The position numbers and the translations under genes were made by a program. Shown here piece by piece: positions 1 to 7,853 of a DNA stretch of 64,000 nt (position 1 is its first letter; the number at the start of each line of letters is the position of its first letter). Source of the stretch: Occallatibacter gabretensis (GTDB taxonomy: Bacteria; Acidobacteriota; Terriglobia; Terriglobales; Acidobacteriaceae); contig NZ_LAIJ01000010.1 of the NCBI RefSeq assembly GCF_001449115.1, forward strand, positions 620,001 through 684,000. Direction: 5' to 3'. The notes beneath the pieces are model-generated. The model was not told where the DNA came from, searched no databases, and worked only from the letters and a program-made list of their open reading frames with translations.

Positions 1-195
1 CCTGCCAATACCTGGATTCATCTCACGGCGCAGGTCGTTGGTTGCCAGATTCGGTTGACAGCCCAGCCTGTAGACTCTTCTACCCCGGCCAATGACGTTA
101 GTGTGACCGATTGCAGCTTCTCCTCTGGACAGGTCGGAGTGCGAGCGTACGATACAACAGCCCAATGGAGGTTTGTCAGCGTAATTCCCAACTGA
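1..195 (+). CDS. C-terminal fragment of a secreted concanavalin-like (LamG/GH43-type) carbohydrate protein
   Basis: The first frame is open from the window edge and stops with TGA at 193-195, giving the last 64 residues of a larger protein. The pattern NTWIHLTAQVVG, then an alternating beta-strand region, then FSSGQVGVRAYDTTAQWRFV, is typical of the closing beta-sandwich of GH43 or LamG-like lectin domains, where a 'hardly exposed to solvent, turns as a jelly roll' sheet ends with the GVRAY strand. The protein probably binds or cleaves arabinan- or xylan-type polymers, since the next gene is an arabinofuranosidase on the same strand. The N-terminus and catalytic part lie outside the window, so the exact family is not settled. 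Confidence 0.55.
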   Translation, partial: PANTWIHLTAQVVGCQIRLTAQPVDSSTPANDVSVTDCSFSSGQVGVRAYDTTAQWRFVSVIPN

Positions 196-346
196 GAAGT
201 TGGTGTCGCCGTGCCAGGCATCATGATCGCCTGGCACGGCGACCCTGCGGCCTTATGCCAACTCATGGCATGGAGTTATGCCTATGGGCCGCGTCTCTTC
301 GCTGTTTCAAATCCATTTCCTTGTGCGAAAGAAGAAATCATTGAAC

Positions 347-2413
347 ATGAAGATCCTTGACAATTCGGCACCACGGCTCATCAAGTCTCTTACCTTGCTT
401 TGTTTGTCAGTGTTGGCGGCTCCCCTCGCTTGGTCTCAGATGTCTGAGTCCTCACCGGGACTCCAGGACAAGCCTATCGCGATTCGAGTTAGCAGGCCCG
501 ACACACCGCAGGAGATAGCGCCTACGCTTTTTGGAAGTTTTCTGGAGCCTATCGGTCATTCGATTTACGGTGGGCTCTGGGCCAACGTTGTGGAGAATCC
601 TTCCTTTGAAGAGGGACTCTGGTCCGCGGAAAACCTCGAGACGCTATGGAATTCCCGTCCTGAACTTCGTGCCGCATCATCGCTCGGTCTACCGGCGCCA
701 TGGGAGCCGCTCCATGAATCCCAGGGCAACCGCTATTCTCCTGTGCGGGGAGACGCGGCGAATTCAACTCAATCCATCCTCCTGATGTCGCTGCCTGGCA
801 AGGAGGTGGGTATTCTGGAACAGGTCTATCTCCCGGTTCATCGCGAGCTCAAATTTAGCGGCAGCATTTGGCTCAAGCATATCGATGGGAACAACGCGGT
901 AAAGCTCTCCCTGCGTCGTCATGCACACCCGGCGGAAGTGCTGGCGTCGAGTATCGTCGTGGCGCCATCGGAAACCTGGGCCAAATACACATTTCACCTT
1001 GAGTTGAATCCCGGCCAGGTAGCTCCTCTTGAACCCGTCGACCTGGTGATCTCTCTCGATGGCGATGCACGCGTACTGGTCGACAACATCGGCTTGAACC
1101 CTGACGACGCTGTGGATGGCATGGACCCTGATGTCCTGACGCTGGCAAGGGAACTCCATTCTCCGGCAGTTCGCTTTGGAGGTAACTTCACCTCTGCGTA
1201 TAACTGGCATGACGGCGTGGGGCCGCTAGACATACGCGTTAGTAAATTGAACCTGGCATGGGGTATACCCGAATACAACACCTTCGGCACGCTCGAGTTT
1301 CTTCGCTTTTGCGAACTCATTCATGCACGACCCCAGATTGCACTCAACCTGGGTACCGGAACTCCGCGCGAAGCGGCTGAGTGGGTCAGCTTCGTCAACG
1401 CGCACTGGGAGGATCATCGCGGAGGGCTCACCTGGGAGCTGGGGAATGAACTCTGGGGAGACTACCAGGTGGGATATCCTGCGCCGACGCTTGCCGCGGC
1501 CGCGACCCAGGCAAATAGCGAAGCTGTCCGAAAGGTCGACCCGAGTGCCCGGCTAATCGCGACCGGAGGCGACGCAGGCGTGTTTCAGGACTGGAACGCG
1601 CAACAACTTGCCACTCCCCCTGACACCTTCAATTACCTTTCCAGTCACTTCATCATGAGCGAGGACGTACTTCTTCCCGAGGCTACAAACGAATTTCGCA
1701 CGATGGCATTGCTCGCCCTCCCATGGGGTCTTTCGCAACGAATACGCGACATGAAGCAGCAAGCCATCGATGCTCACCGGCCCAAGGTGCAGTTTGCCTT
1801 TACAGAGTGGCTGATGGGCGCCAACAACTTGCACGCTGCGCCCAATTACAGCAATTTGGGAGGCGCACTCTTTGCCGGCGGATTCCTGAATGCGATGATG
1901 CGTAACTCCGATGTTGTGTCGATTGCCAATATGACAGGGATTCTCGAGTTTGGCGGCATCTGGAAGAAGCGGGAACAGGTCTATGCCTCTTCCGCTTACT
2001 GGGTGCTGCGGAGTTACGCAAAAGCGATGCCGCGCACCTTGCTCAAGGTCGAGTCTACTTCACCCACTTTCAACATCTCGAAGGGCGTCACTCAGTTACC
2101 GGAGATCAAGGGCGCACCGTATCTCGATGTCGTCGCAGCGCTGTCGGAGGATGGAAGCAAGATTGTGCTCCTGTGCGTCAATCGCAATCTCACGCGTCCC
2201 GAATCCGCTGTTATCGATGTAAGTTTCATTGCGGTGGAAGGTGGGCCTGCTCAGGTGACGACCATTGCCGGCGATGGGATACTTGAGGCGAACGACGAAT
2301 ACAATCCGAGCCGCGTGGTCGCCGTGACACACACAGAGAGATTCACTGCCAAACATCCCTACACGTTTCCGAACGCCAGTGTAACGGTGATAGAGATACC
2401 CTTCAAGAAATGA
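347..2413 (+). CDS. Secreted alpha-L-arabinofuranosidase, GH51 family
   Basis: The product is predicted to remove terminal alpha-L-arabinofuranosyl residues from plant arabinan or arabinoxylan outside the cytoplasm. I start at the ATG at 347: it follows a purine-rich GAAAGAAG site and opens a clean signal peptide (MKILDN, hydrophobic LTLLCLSVLAAPLAW, then SQ), whereas an in-frame ATG at 278 would put a charged leader in front. A jelly-roll/carbohydrate-binding region occupies roughly residues 80-250, followed by the (beta/alpha)8 barrel. The acid/base glutamate sits in WELGNELWG (Glu368) and the nucleophile in FAFTEWLMG (Glu487), both hallmark GH51 motifs. The C-terminal beta-sandwich ends near residue 688. 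The length (688 aa) fits secreted bacterial GH51 enzymes. Confidence 0.88.
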   Translation: MKILDNSAPRLIKSLTLLCLSVLAAPLAWSQMSESSPGLQDKPIAIRVSRPDTPQEIAPTLFGSFLEPIGHSIYGGLWANVVENPSFEEGLWSAENLETLWNSRPELRAASSLGLPAPWEPLHESQGNRYSPVRGDAANSTQSILLMSLPGKEVGILEQVYLPVHRELKFSGSIWLKHIDGNNAVKLSLRRHAHPAEVLASSIVVAPSETWAKYTFHLELNPGQVAPLEPVDLVISLDGDARVLVDNIGLNPDDAVDGMDPDVLTLARELHSPAVRFGGNFTSAYNWHDGVGPLDIRVSKLNLAWGIPEYNTFGTLEFLRFCELIHARPQIALNLGTGTPREAAEWVSFVNAHWEDHRGGLTWELGNELWGDYQVGYPAPTLAAAATQANSEAVRKVDPSARLIATGGDAGVFQDWNAQQLATPPDTFNYLSSHFIMSEDVLLPEATNEFRTMALLALPWGLSQRIRDMKQQAIDAHRPKVQFAFTEWLMGANNLHAAPNYSNLGGALFAGGFLNAMMRNSDVVSIANMTGILEFGGIWKKREQVYASSAYWVLRSYAKAMPRTLLKVESTSPTFNISKGVTQLPEIKGAPYLDVVAALSEDGSKIVLLCVNRNLTRPESAVIDVSFIAVEGGPAQVTTIAGDGILEANDEYNPSRVVAVTHTERFTAKHPYTFPNASVTVIEIPFKK

Positions 2414-2526
2414 CAGGATTCCTCGAGGTTGAAGTATGCAAGTGGCGAAAGAGAGAAGAAGGAAATGAATATTTCAGGTTTTGCCTTCGGTGACACGATT
2501 AACAACAGACCGGAACTGCGTCCCGG

Positions 2527-2550
2527 GAGGGTCGGTTTTTACGGACCCTC
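2527..2550 (+). terminator. Stem-loop after the arabinofuranosidase gene
   Basis: Perfect 7-bp arms GAGGGTC and GACCCTC enclose a 10-nt loop, 114 bp after the GH51 stop codon. No T-tract follows, so this may be a factor-dependent end or a processing hairpin rather than a classical intrinsic terminator. Confidence 0.35.
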
Positions 2551-2748
2551 AACATAGCATTCCAAACAGTTTCGAACGAAATTTCACATCCTTCCGGCTC
2601 CTCCACCATCAGGTTGCGAGAACCGGCTGGGTTAAGAAACGTGGTCCAAAACTTGGTCCAGTTGTGCCCCGAAGAGGCTCCAATTTATCCTCTCGGCTCC
2701 CTTCTACTCCGTTGAAAACAAAAGTACTCCAGGTCTTCCTTTTGGGCC

Positions 2749-2785
2749 CTTAACCGACAGGTTGTAGGTTCGATTCCTACCGCGT
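2749..2785 (+). repeat. Left copy of tRNA-Lys(CTT) 3' half (att-like core)
   Basis: These 37 bp are identical to 50823-50859. Read on the plus strand they run from the anticodon loop (CTTAA) through the 3' anticodon stem, the variable loop and a complete T-arm (GTAGG-TTCGATT-CCTAC) into the acceptor strand (CGCGT). The 5' half of a tRNA is absent upstream, and the acceptor continues AAATC instead of the expected CC-A-CCA. So this is not a functional gene but a displaced or element-borne attachment copy. Tyrosine integrases commonly cross over in the anticodon loop, which matches the point where identity begins. Confidence 0.8.
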
Positions 2786-2850
2786 AAATCAATTATAATC
2801 AACAATTTACAATGCTTCTAAGCCTCCTGATCACCCTCCAAAATACAAGA

Positions 2851-2890
2851 CTGTAGGGACTTTTGTAGGGACTCTCCTTCAAAATGCTGG
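2851..2890 (+). repeat. 40-bp direct repeat, left copy, next to the att-like core
   Basis: It matches 50670-50709 at 37 of 40 positions in the same orientation. It contains a tandem TAGGGAC-TTTTG-TAGGGAC pair (12-bp period), then CTCCTTCAAAATG. Its place 65 bp from the tRNA-derived core suggests either arm-type integrase binding sites or the tail of a lost integrase gene; neither can be decided by eye. Confidence 0.6.
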
Positions 2891-3233
2891 ACAATCATTG
2901 GCGATTCTAAGCACTCCTGCTCCGTTTTTCTTACTCCAGCCGAGAGCGTCATTGTGTGACTGCTCGTTGGCCGCGGGACTCCGTTCTCCAACCCCGTGGC
3001 AACTCTTGCGGGGCGCCCCACTTCCTGCTCTTTCTGATGAGCAGGGGCTCCCTCTGCGGGCTTCTTGACGATCGATTCGAGGGCCGCGCGCGCTCTGTTT
3101 CGGAAACTAGGCAATTGTGTCGGGAGAGGTAGGGCCGAAGTTAAGGTCCTGCTGTACAGCAACAGATCGAAACAGTACCACAATGGTGGTCAGCGTAACA
3201 AAGATTTTTTCTCGATTCGCGAGTTACGTTAAT

Positions 3234-5504
3234 TTAGGCCGAATTTACATTGATTGCCGAGAGTCTAGCCGCTAACTCATGAGCGCCCTTCAGATCCAAC
3301 TCAGCACTTACAAATGAACGCAGCCGCAGTCCTTCCGGCAAGGCCCAATCCCATTTTTCGCGGATCGCATGATCTGGCTCGATCTTGAGATCATCGATAG
3401 ACGGCGGAGATCCTTCTCCGATTGCTCTAAGCACGGCAATCAAGCGCTGGTTATCCGTGGATGATACTCGAATGGCGACTCCTTCATTTGTTGCCTGAAG
3501 ACCACGTGCCGTCAGTAAGAGAGACAGCGCGTCGTGTGTCAGGTCGCCTCTCCAGCCAAGCAATAGGGTGCTAGCTCCGTCTGAAAAATACGGCTTTTGC
3601 GCCAAACTGGAAGCCTTGTACCAATCACGGGCTTCTTCAAGGAGTGAACCCGCTTTGGTGTCAAGGAATGGTATCGTGCTGGTCTCCGAAAGTACGCGCT
3701 TCATCTCTTCGCGTATATGTCCGTGGACAGCCCCGGCAATCCCGTCGAATGCCGGTGGTTTCCCGCCGCGGTCATTCACCACATAGATCACCTTGGAGTC
3801 AGGGTCGATACTTTGAACTTTCCAGCGGCGTCCCGCGAAGATGATGCGCTGTGCCGGCACAAGCGGCCTCAGGATTGGCAGAGACCCGAGATTATGGCCT
3901 TCGGCAACAACGCGGAATTCCTCGCCAGAGTTAAACGCGCTGTAGAACTCATATTGATTAATGAGTTTTTCGCCCAGCACACCCAGCAGCAGTACACCGG
4001 AACTTTCCTGAGAGATGAGGTCACGTGCTCCCAGTTCTCGAAGAAGGTCAGAAAAGTCAGCCGCTTGAATCTGGCCGAAAACGCTGCTGCGCACGAGAGT
4101 TTGCCATAGATCAACAGCCGTAGCGCCGCCCTTCTCCGCAATCACAGAAAGAAGTTGCTGAACAAGAGTAGAGGCGTGCAATGCTTCCGTCCGCGGCGGT
4201 TCAAGCCATTGTGCCAGGAGCAAACGGACTATCGAGATTGTCTGGACCAGTCCTTCGCGAATCCGGTCAGAGAATGTTGATTTGGGAGAGAGCTTTCTCT
4301 CTATAGCAAAACAACGCAAAATCGCAGGTTCATTGGCCCGCCGACCGGAACGCCCAAGCCGCTGGCGCAAGCTGGCAACAGAAGGTGGGGAACCTATCTG
4401 TGCGACGCTGCGGATATTTCCAATATCGATACCGAGTTCGAGAGTGGTAGTACATACGGCCGTAGCAGCAGCTTGACCACTCTTCAGCGCTGCCTCGGAC
4501 TCCTCCCGCAATTCGCGTGAAAGGCTTCCATGATGGGGCCAAAATTCGTTTGGAACACCCTCCCTCTCGCAGCGGCGCCGGAGTTGGTCTGCGTAGAATT
4601 CAACCGAAGAACGGCTGTTTGGGAAGATCAGGTTGTTGGTTCCGTGCAGGTGTTGATAGAGATAGTCGGCAATGGCAAATTTGGAGGCTCCTTCAGAAGT
4701 TGTCTCTTCAATCTCATCTTCCGCGATGTCATCCCGGATATTGGAATCTTCAATCTGCCGCTTGTCCGGGACGGACCATTCATCAACGTATCCTTTGACA
4801 AGCAGCTTCAGTTCATAGCCTTCGCTTGCTGCATCAATGGTCTTAACCACTTTTCCTTTGTCAATACGGAGAAATTCGGCCGCCAGGGACTTATCACCCA
4901 ACGTGGCGGATAGACCTGCACGCGGAATGCGTTTTTGGCCAGCCAATTCGAGGCGATGAAGAAGAGACTGTACCTGCTTGCCACGTTCTGAGCCAATAAA
5001 GGAGTGCAATTCATCAATCACAACACATTGAACAGCGCTGGCGAACGCAGGCATCAAGGTTCCACGATTGACGAAAAGTGCTTCCAGAGACTCGGGGGTA
5101 ATAATCATTACGCCCTTCATCTCTTTCAGAAATCGCTGCTTTTTTGAGGCAGAAATATCGCCGTGCCAGCCGAGTACGGGAACGTCCAACGGGTCACAGA
5201 TAGATGTAAGCCGCTGTGTCTGGTCGTTGATAAGTGCTTTGAGTGGGCTGATTGACAGGATGAAGCCAGATCGAGACTCATTTTGCAGCAACCTTGTCAG
5301 AAGCGGAAAGAAGGCGGCTTCCGTCTTCCCAGCCGAGGTGGCTGCAGCAAGAATCACATCGCTGGTCCCGTCCAACAAGAGAGGAATTGCCTGTTCTTGA
5401 ACGGAGCGTAGACTTTTCCACCCTTGCGACCAGATCCATTGCCGAATCCGTTCGTCAAGCAGGCCAAAAGAAGCTGTTTCAGAGTTTGAAGGTGGTAAAC
5501 TCAT
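3234..5504 (-). CDS. sngC: Lhr/BrxHI-like DEAD/DEAH-box helicase, Shango SngC-type
   Basis: Superfamily 2 helicase, last gene of a defence-type operon; it probably remodels phage or plasmid DNA together with the upstream ATPase. The motifs are in order: Walker A AATSAGKTEA (Lys about 60), motif II IDELHSF (about 163-169), motif III SATLGD, then the second RecA lobe with LIFPNSRSSVEFYADQL and motif VI QRLGRSGRR, as in Lhr and BrxHI proteins. The C-terminal third is less conserved. I start at ATG 5504 (MSLPPSNSET, GAGAG just upstream), which overlaps the ATPase gene by 26 bp and implies coupling; an earlier in-frame start at 5537 would lengthen the overlap. The order TerB protein-ATPase-helicase is what points to Shango rather than BREX. 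Confidence 0.82.
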   Translation of the reverse strand: MSLPPSNSETASFGLLDERIRQWIWSQGWKSLRSVQEQAIPLLLDGTSDVILAAATSAGKTEAAFFPLLTRLLQNESRSGFILSISPLKALINDQTQRLTSICDPLDVPVLGWHGDISASKKQRFLKEMKGVMIITPESLEALFVNRGTLMPAFASAVQCVVIDELHSFIGSERGKQVQSLLHRLELAGQKRIPRAGLSATLGDKSLAAEFLRIDKGKVVKTIDAASEGYELKLLVKGYVDEWSVPDKRQIEDSNIRDDIAEDEIEETTSEGASKFAIADYLYQHLHGTNNLIFPNSRSSVEFYADQLRRRCEREGVPNEFWPHHGSLSRELREESEAALKSGQAAATAVCTTTLELGIDIGNIRSVAQIGSPPSVASLRQRLGRSGRRANEPAILRCFAIERKLSPKSTFSDRIREGLVQTISIVRLLLAQWLEPPRTEALHASTLVQQLLSVIAEKGGATAVDLWQTLVRSSVFGQIQAADFSDLLRELGARDLISQESSGVLLLGVLGEKLINQYEFYSAFNSGEEFRVVAEGHNLGSLPILRPLVPAQRIIFAGRRWKVQSIDPDSKVIYVVNDRGGKPPAFDGIAGAVHGHIREEMKRVLSETSTIPFLDTKAGSLLEEARDWYKASSLAQKPYFSDGASTLLLGWRGDLTHDALSLLLTARGLQATNEGVAIRVSSTDNQRLIAVLRAIGEGSPPSIDDLKIEPDHAIREKWDWALPEGLRLRSFVSAELDLKGAHELAARLSAINVNSA

Positions 5505-6774
5505 CGTCGCTCTCAACTGCCAGATCGGCTTCACCACCTTTATCCTGCTTTACCGCCAATCCATCAATAAGGCCCGTCCACTTCACCTGGGGGTTCTGCT
5601 CCAGAATCGTCAGCAAATCAATGAATGACGTAATCGTGGTGCGGGGGGTGCGGAAATAGTTGTCTCCAAGGCGTTGGCTGCAGTGGTGCATGAAGGCAGG
5701 GATTGCCTCGTCGGGCATAAGATACCGCTCTGGGTCTCCCGATGCGAATACAAAGCGCAGCTTTTCAAGAAGAATCTGGAAATCTTCCGGGGTGAGCGCG
5801 GCAAGCCTGATAACAGGTCCAGTAAAATCTGCAAGCCCGTCTTTCGCAAAAGAATTTTGTACCAGGCGGGATTGCAGCGCCTGGTAGCTATAAAGTCCCC
5901 TTCGTGTATCGAGTAGAAATTCAGGAGTGCCGCCGAGCAAGAAACCGAGCCCTTCTGCTGATCCCTGCAGCGAGTCATTCAGGATACGGAGAATTTGCTC
6001 ATAGTTTGAGGTCCGCGCCTGGGTGTTGGCGAGTTTGTAGAGATTGACCATCTCATCGAGGCAAATGAGAAGACCACTATATCCGGCCAGGCGGACAAAA
6101 CGGGCGAGCAGCTTCAACTGATCGTAGACAGATGCGTCATCGACAATGGTACGAACTCCAAGTGCGGCCCGTGCCTCTGTTCGCGTAGTAAATTCCCCGC
6201 GCAGCCAGCGAATCGCATCGGCCTTCAACTGATCATTGCCTTCTTCAAATCCTCGCCAATATGCCAATACCACATCTGCGAAATCGTATCCGTTGACCAT
6301 TTCAGCCAGATGTTCAATCTTCTGCCGAACAACGCGCTCAGTCGGCGTGCCCGACTGCTCACCCTCCGTCTTTGCCTGTGCGATGAACTTTTCAAGAATT
6401 GCCGGTATCGCACCACCTTCGGGCTTGGTCCGCGTGGCCGCGCTGCGGGTCAATTCTGCATACAATGACCTGGCTTGCCCGCTGGAAGCATGGAGTCGCC
6501 GGTCTGGATTGAGGTCGGCGTGCATTGTGACAAGCTTCTTCTCAAGGGCAATGGAGCGAACAAGATTCAGGAAGAATGTCTTGCCCGCGCCATATTCCCC
6601 GATCACCAGGCGAAATGTGGAACCGCCATCGGCGATCCGATCAATATCTGAGATCAGCGTGCGCAGTTCCTGTACACGGCCTACCTGAATGAGATGTTGG
6701 CCGATGCGGGGCACGACGCCGGCACGGAGGGATTGCAGCACTGCATCCCGCTCTCTTGGGCGAATTGGAGGCAT
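5479..6774 (-). CDS. sngB: BrxD-like (DUF2791) P-loop ATPase, Shango SngB-type
   Basis: This 431-residue AAA-type ATPase resembles the BREX ATP-binding protein BrxD. The N-terminal signature GRVQELRTLISDIDRIADGG is followed by Walker A IGEYGAGKTFFLN (Lys65), and Walker B lies in GLLICLDEMVNLYK. The Ser/Thr-rich region around residue 100 (HASSGQARSLYAEL) and the PEDFQILLEKL segment are also usual in this family. Its ATG shares one base with the stop of the preceding TerB frame (TAATG), and the helicase start overlaps its end, so the genes are translationally coupled. In both BREX type 2 and Shango this ATPase is paired with an Lhr-like helicase. The role of the pair is presumably DNA translocation or sensing; that is inference. 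Confidence 0.83.
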   Translation of the reverse strand: MPPIRPRERDAVLQSLRAGVVPRIGQHLIQVGRVQELRTLISDIDRIADGGSTFRLVIGEYGAGKTFFLNLVRSIALEKKLVTMHADLNPDRRLHASSGQARSLYAELTRSAATRTKPEGGAIPAILEKFIAQAKTEGEQSGTPTERVVRQKIEHLAEMVNGYDFADVVLAYWRGFEEGNDQLKADAIRWLRGEFTTRTEARAALGVRTIVDDASVYDQLKLLARFVRLAGYSGLLICLDEMVNLYKLANTQARTSNYEQILRILNDSLQGSAEGLGFLLGGTPEFLLDTRRGLYSYQALQSRLVQNSFAKDGLADFTGPVIRLAALTPEDFQILLEKLRFVFASGDPERYLMPDEAIPAFMHHCSQRLGDNYFRTPRTTITSFIDLLTILEQNPQVKWTGLIDGLAVKQDKGGEADLAVESDDEFTTFKL

Positions 6775-7853
6775 TATTCGACACTCTCCAGAAGTTGCTG
6801 CTGAACATGGATTGGATCATCGCCATCGGTAAGTGCTTCGCCAATCAGATCAAATGCAGCATCGTTAATTTGCTCCAAAGCTCCATCCAGCATAATTTGT
6901 AGCTTGGCCGCGATAGACTCCAATTCTGTGCGGGACCAAGCGGCCCTTTGAAGTAGTTCTGACAAGAACACTTGATGGATCTGGTCAAGACCCGGTAAAA
7001 GCGATTCGCTCGATGCCACCTCATTTGCAGAAGAAACATTTGCCTCTGTCGGCTTCTCTTCTTGGGCAGCTTCCTCATCCGCGAATACGCTGGCGAGGAG
7101 TTCACTAACTTGTTCTGTCTCCCTACGGAGATACTCGAGGCGCTTGGTATTTACAGCAAAGGCCGCCTCGGAGAGCCCCTGGCCGTTCTCCACCGGCGCT
7201 GGATCTGGCGTCGGGCGGGAATGGGTTCCGTGTAGGTGGCTGTAGAGCAACTGATTGCCAATTCCCAGGGCTTTATAGACCTCTTCCAGGAACTTTACCT
7301 CTTTGGCGTCAATTACGCCGTCAGCAGCCGCAAGGGACGAAAGTAATTGAGCTATCCGCAATCGGCTTTCGCTGGACAGCGCCGCAAATCGAATCTTCAA
7401 GCTGGTCAGTGAAACAGTCTGATGAATCTGAAGACGATATTTCGCACGAAGTCGAGTACGCAGGTTGGCATCGAGATGCTGCCAAGAGGCAATCATTGCA
7501 TCCACCGCATCCGTTTCGTCCTGGCTGGCGTGACCGTCTGCGAGGGCTACACAGGCCGCAAGAGATACCGTTATCGATGCGTTCTTATAATCATTGCCCG
7601 ATCGGTCAGCGTCCGTATCAGAGATAAGAGAAAAGAGCACAATCCTTTCTCCGGGCTTGGGGCGACGCGCATCAGCAAGAACATCAGGTTCGATACCAAT
7701 GGATGCGCGCTTTAGATTATTCGCGATTTCCATGATCTTCGCCGAGGCGGTGTCTTCGGTGAAGCCCAACTGTCGCAGAAACACGTCATACAGAACAGGC
7801 TCAATTGAATCAGCGTAGCTGGTTCTTAATTCCTGCAGTCGTTTTTTTTGCAT
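6774..7853 (-). CDS. sngA: TerB-TerB_C part of a frameshifted SngA-like protein
   Basis: This frame carries the second half of what should be one SngA protein. It holds a TerB-like helical bundle (SLAACVALADGHASQDETDAVD, then LLSSLAAADGVIDAKEVKFL with acidic, metal-binding-like repeats) and an excellent TerB_C domain at the end (VFLSELLQRAAWSRTELESIA, then DGALEQINDAAFDLIGEAL, then DGDDPI). The frame stays open upstream to 7970, but the extra residues are out-of-frame reading of the first half. ATG 7853 has no good RBS and lies beside the A8 run at 7842-7849. Joining the two frames there gives a smooth PVAFWPEDAKKRLQELRTSY sequence, so independent translation is unlikely to be the ancestral state. 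Confidence 0.75.
   Translation of the reverse strand: MQKKRLQELRTSYADSIEPVLYDVFLRQLGFTEDTASAKIMEIANNLKRASIGIEPDVLADARRPKPGERIVLFSLISDTDADRSGNDYKNASITVSLAACVALADGHASQDETDAVDAMIASWQHLDANLRTRLRAKYRLQIHQTVSLTSLKIRFAALSSESRLRIAQLLSSLAAADGVIDAKEVKFLEEVYKALGIGNQLLYSHLHGTHSRPTPDPAPVENGQGLSEAAFAVNTKRLEYLRRETEQVSELLASVFADEEAAQEEKPTEANVSSANEVASSESLLPGLDQIHQVFLSELLQRAAWSRTELESIAAKLQIMLDGALEQINDAAFDLIGEALTDGDDPIHVQQQLLESVE

Larger units (their letters stand above)
2414..3233. other. Gene-free 0.8-kb stretch holding the left island boundary
   Basis: No convincing gene is present; the ORFs here have no RBS and no recognisable fold. It holds a perfect hairpin at 2527-2550 (7-bp arms GAGGGTC/GACCCTC), a closely spaced pair TGGTCC-AAAACT-TGGTCC at about 2643-2660, the tRNA-Lys 3' copy at 2749-2785, the 40-bp repeat at 2851-2890, and an imperfect inverted repeat CGTAAC/GTTACG at 3194-3228 just after the helicase stop codon. 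The layout is that of an attachment-site region rather than an ordinary spacer. Confidence 0.6.

Noticed and set aside
2818-3183. 121-residue minus-strand ORF near the left boundary
   Set aside because: No RBS, no recognised domain, and its end overlaps the 40-bp repeat; it could be a tail of a lost integrase, but nothing in it supports a recombinase (no Arg-His-Arg-Tyr pattern).
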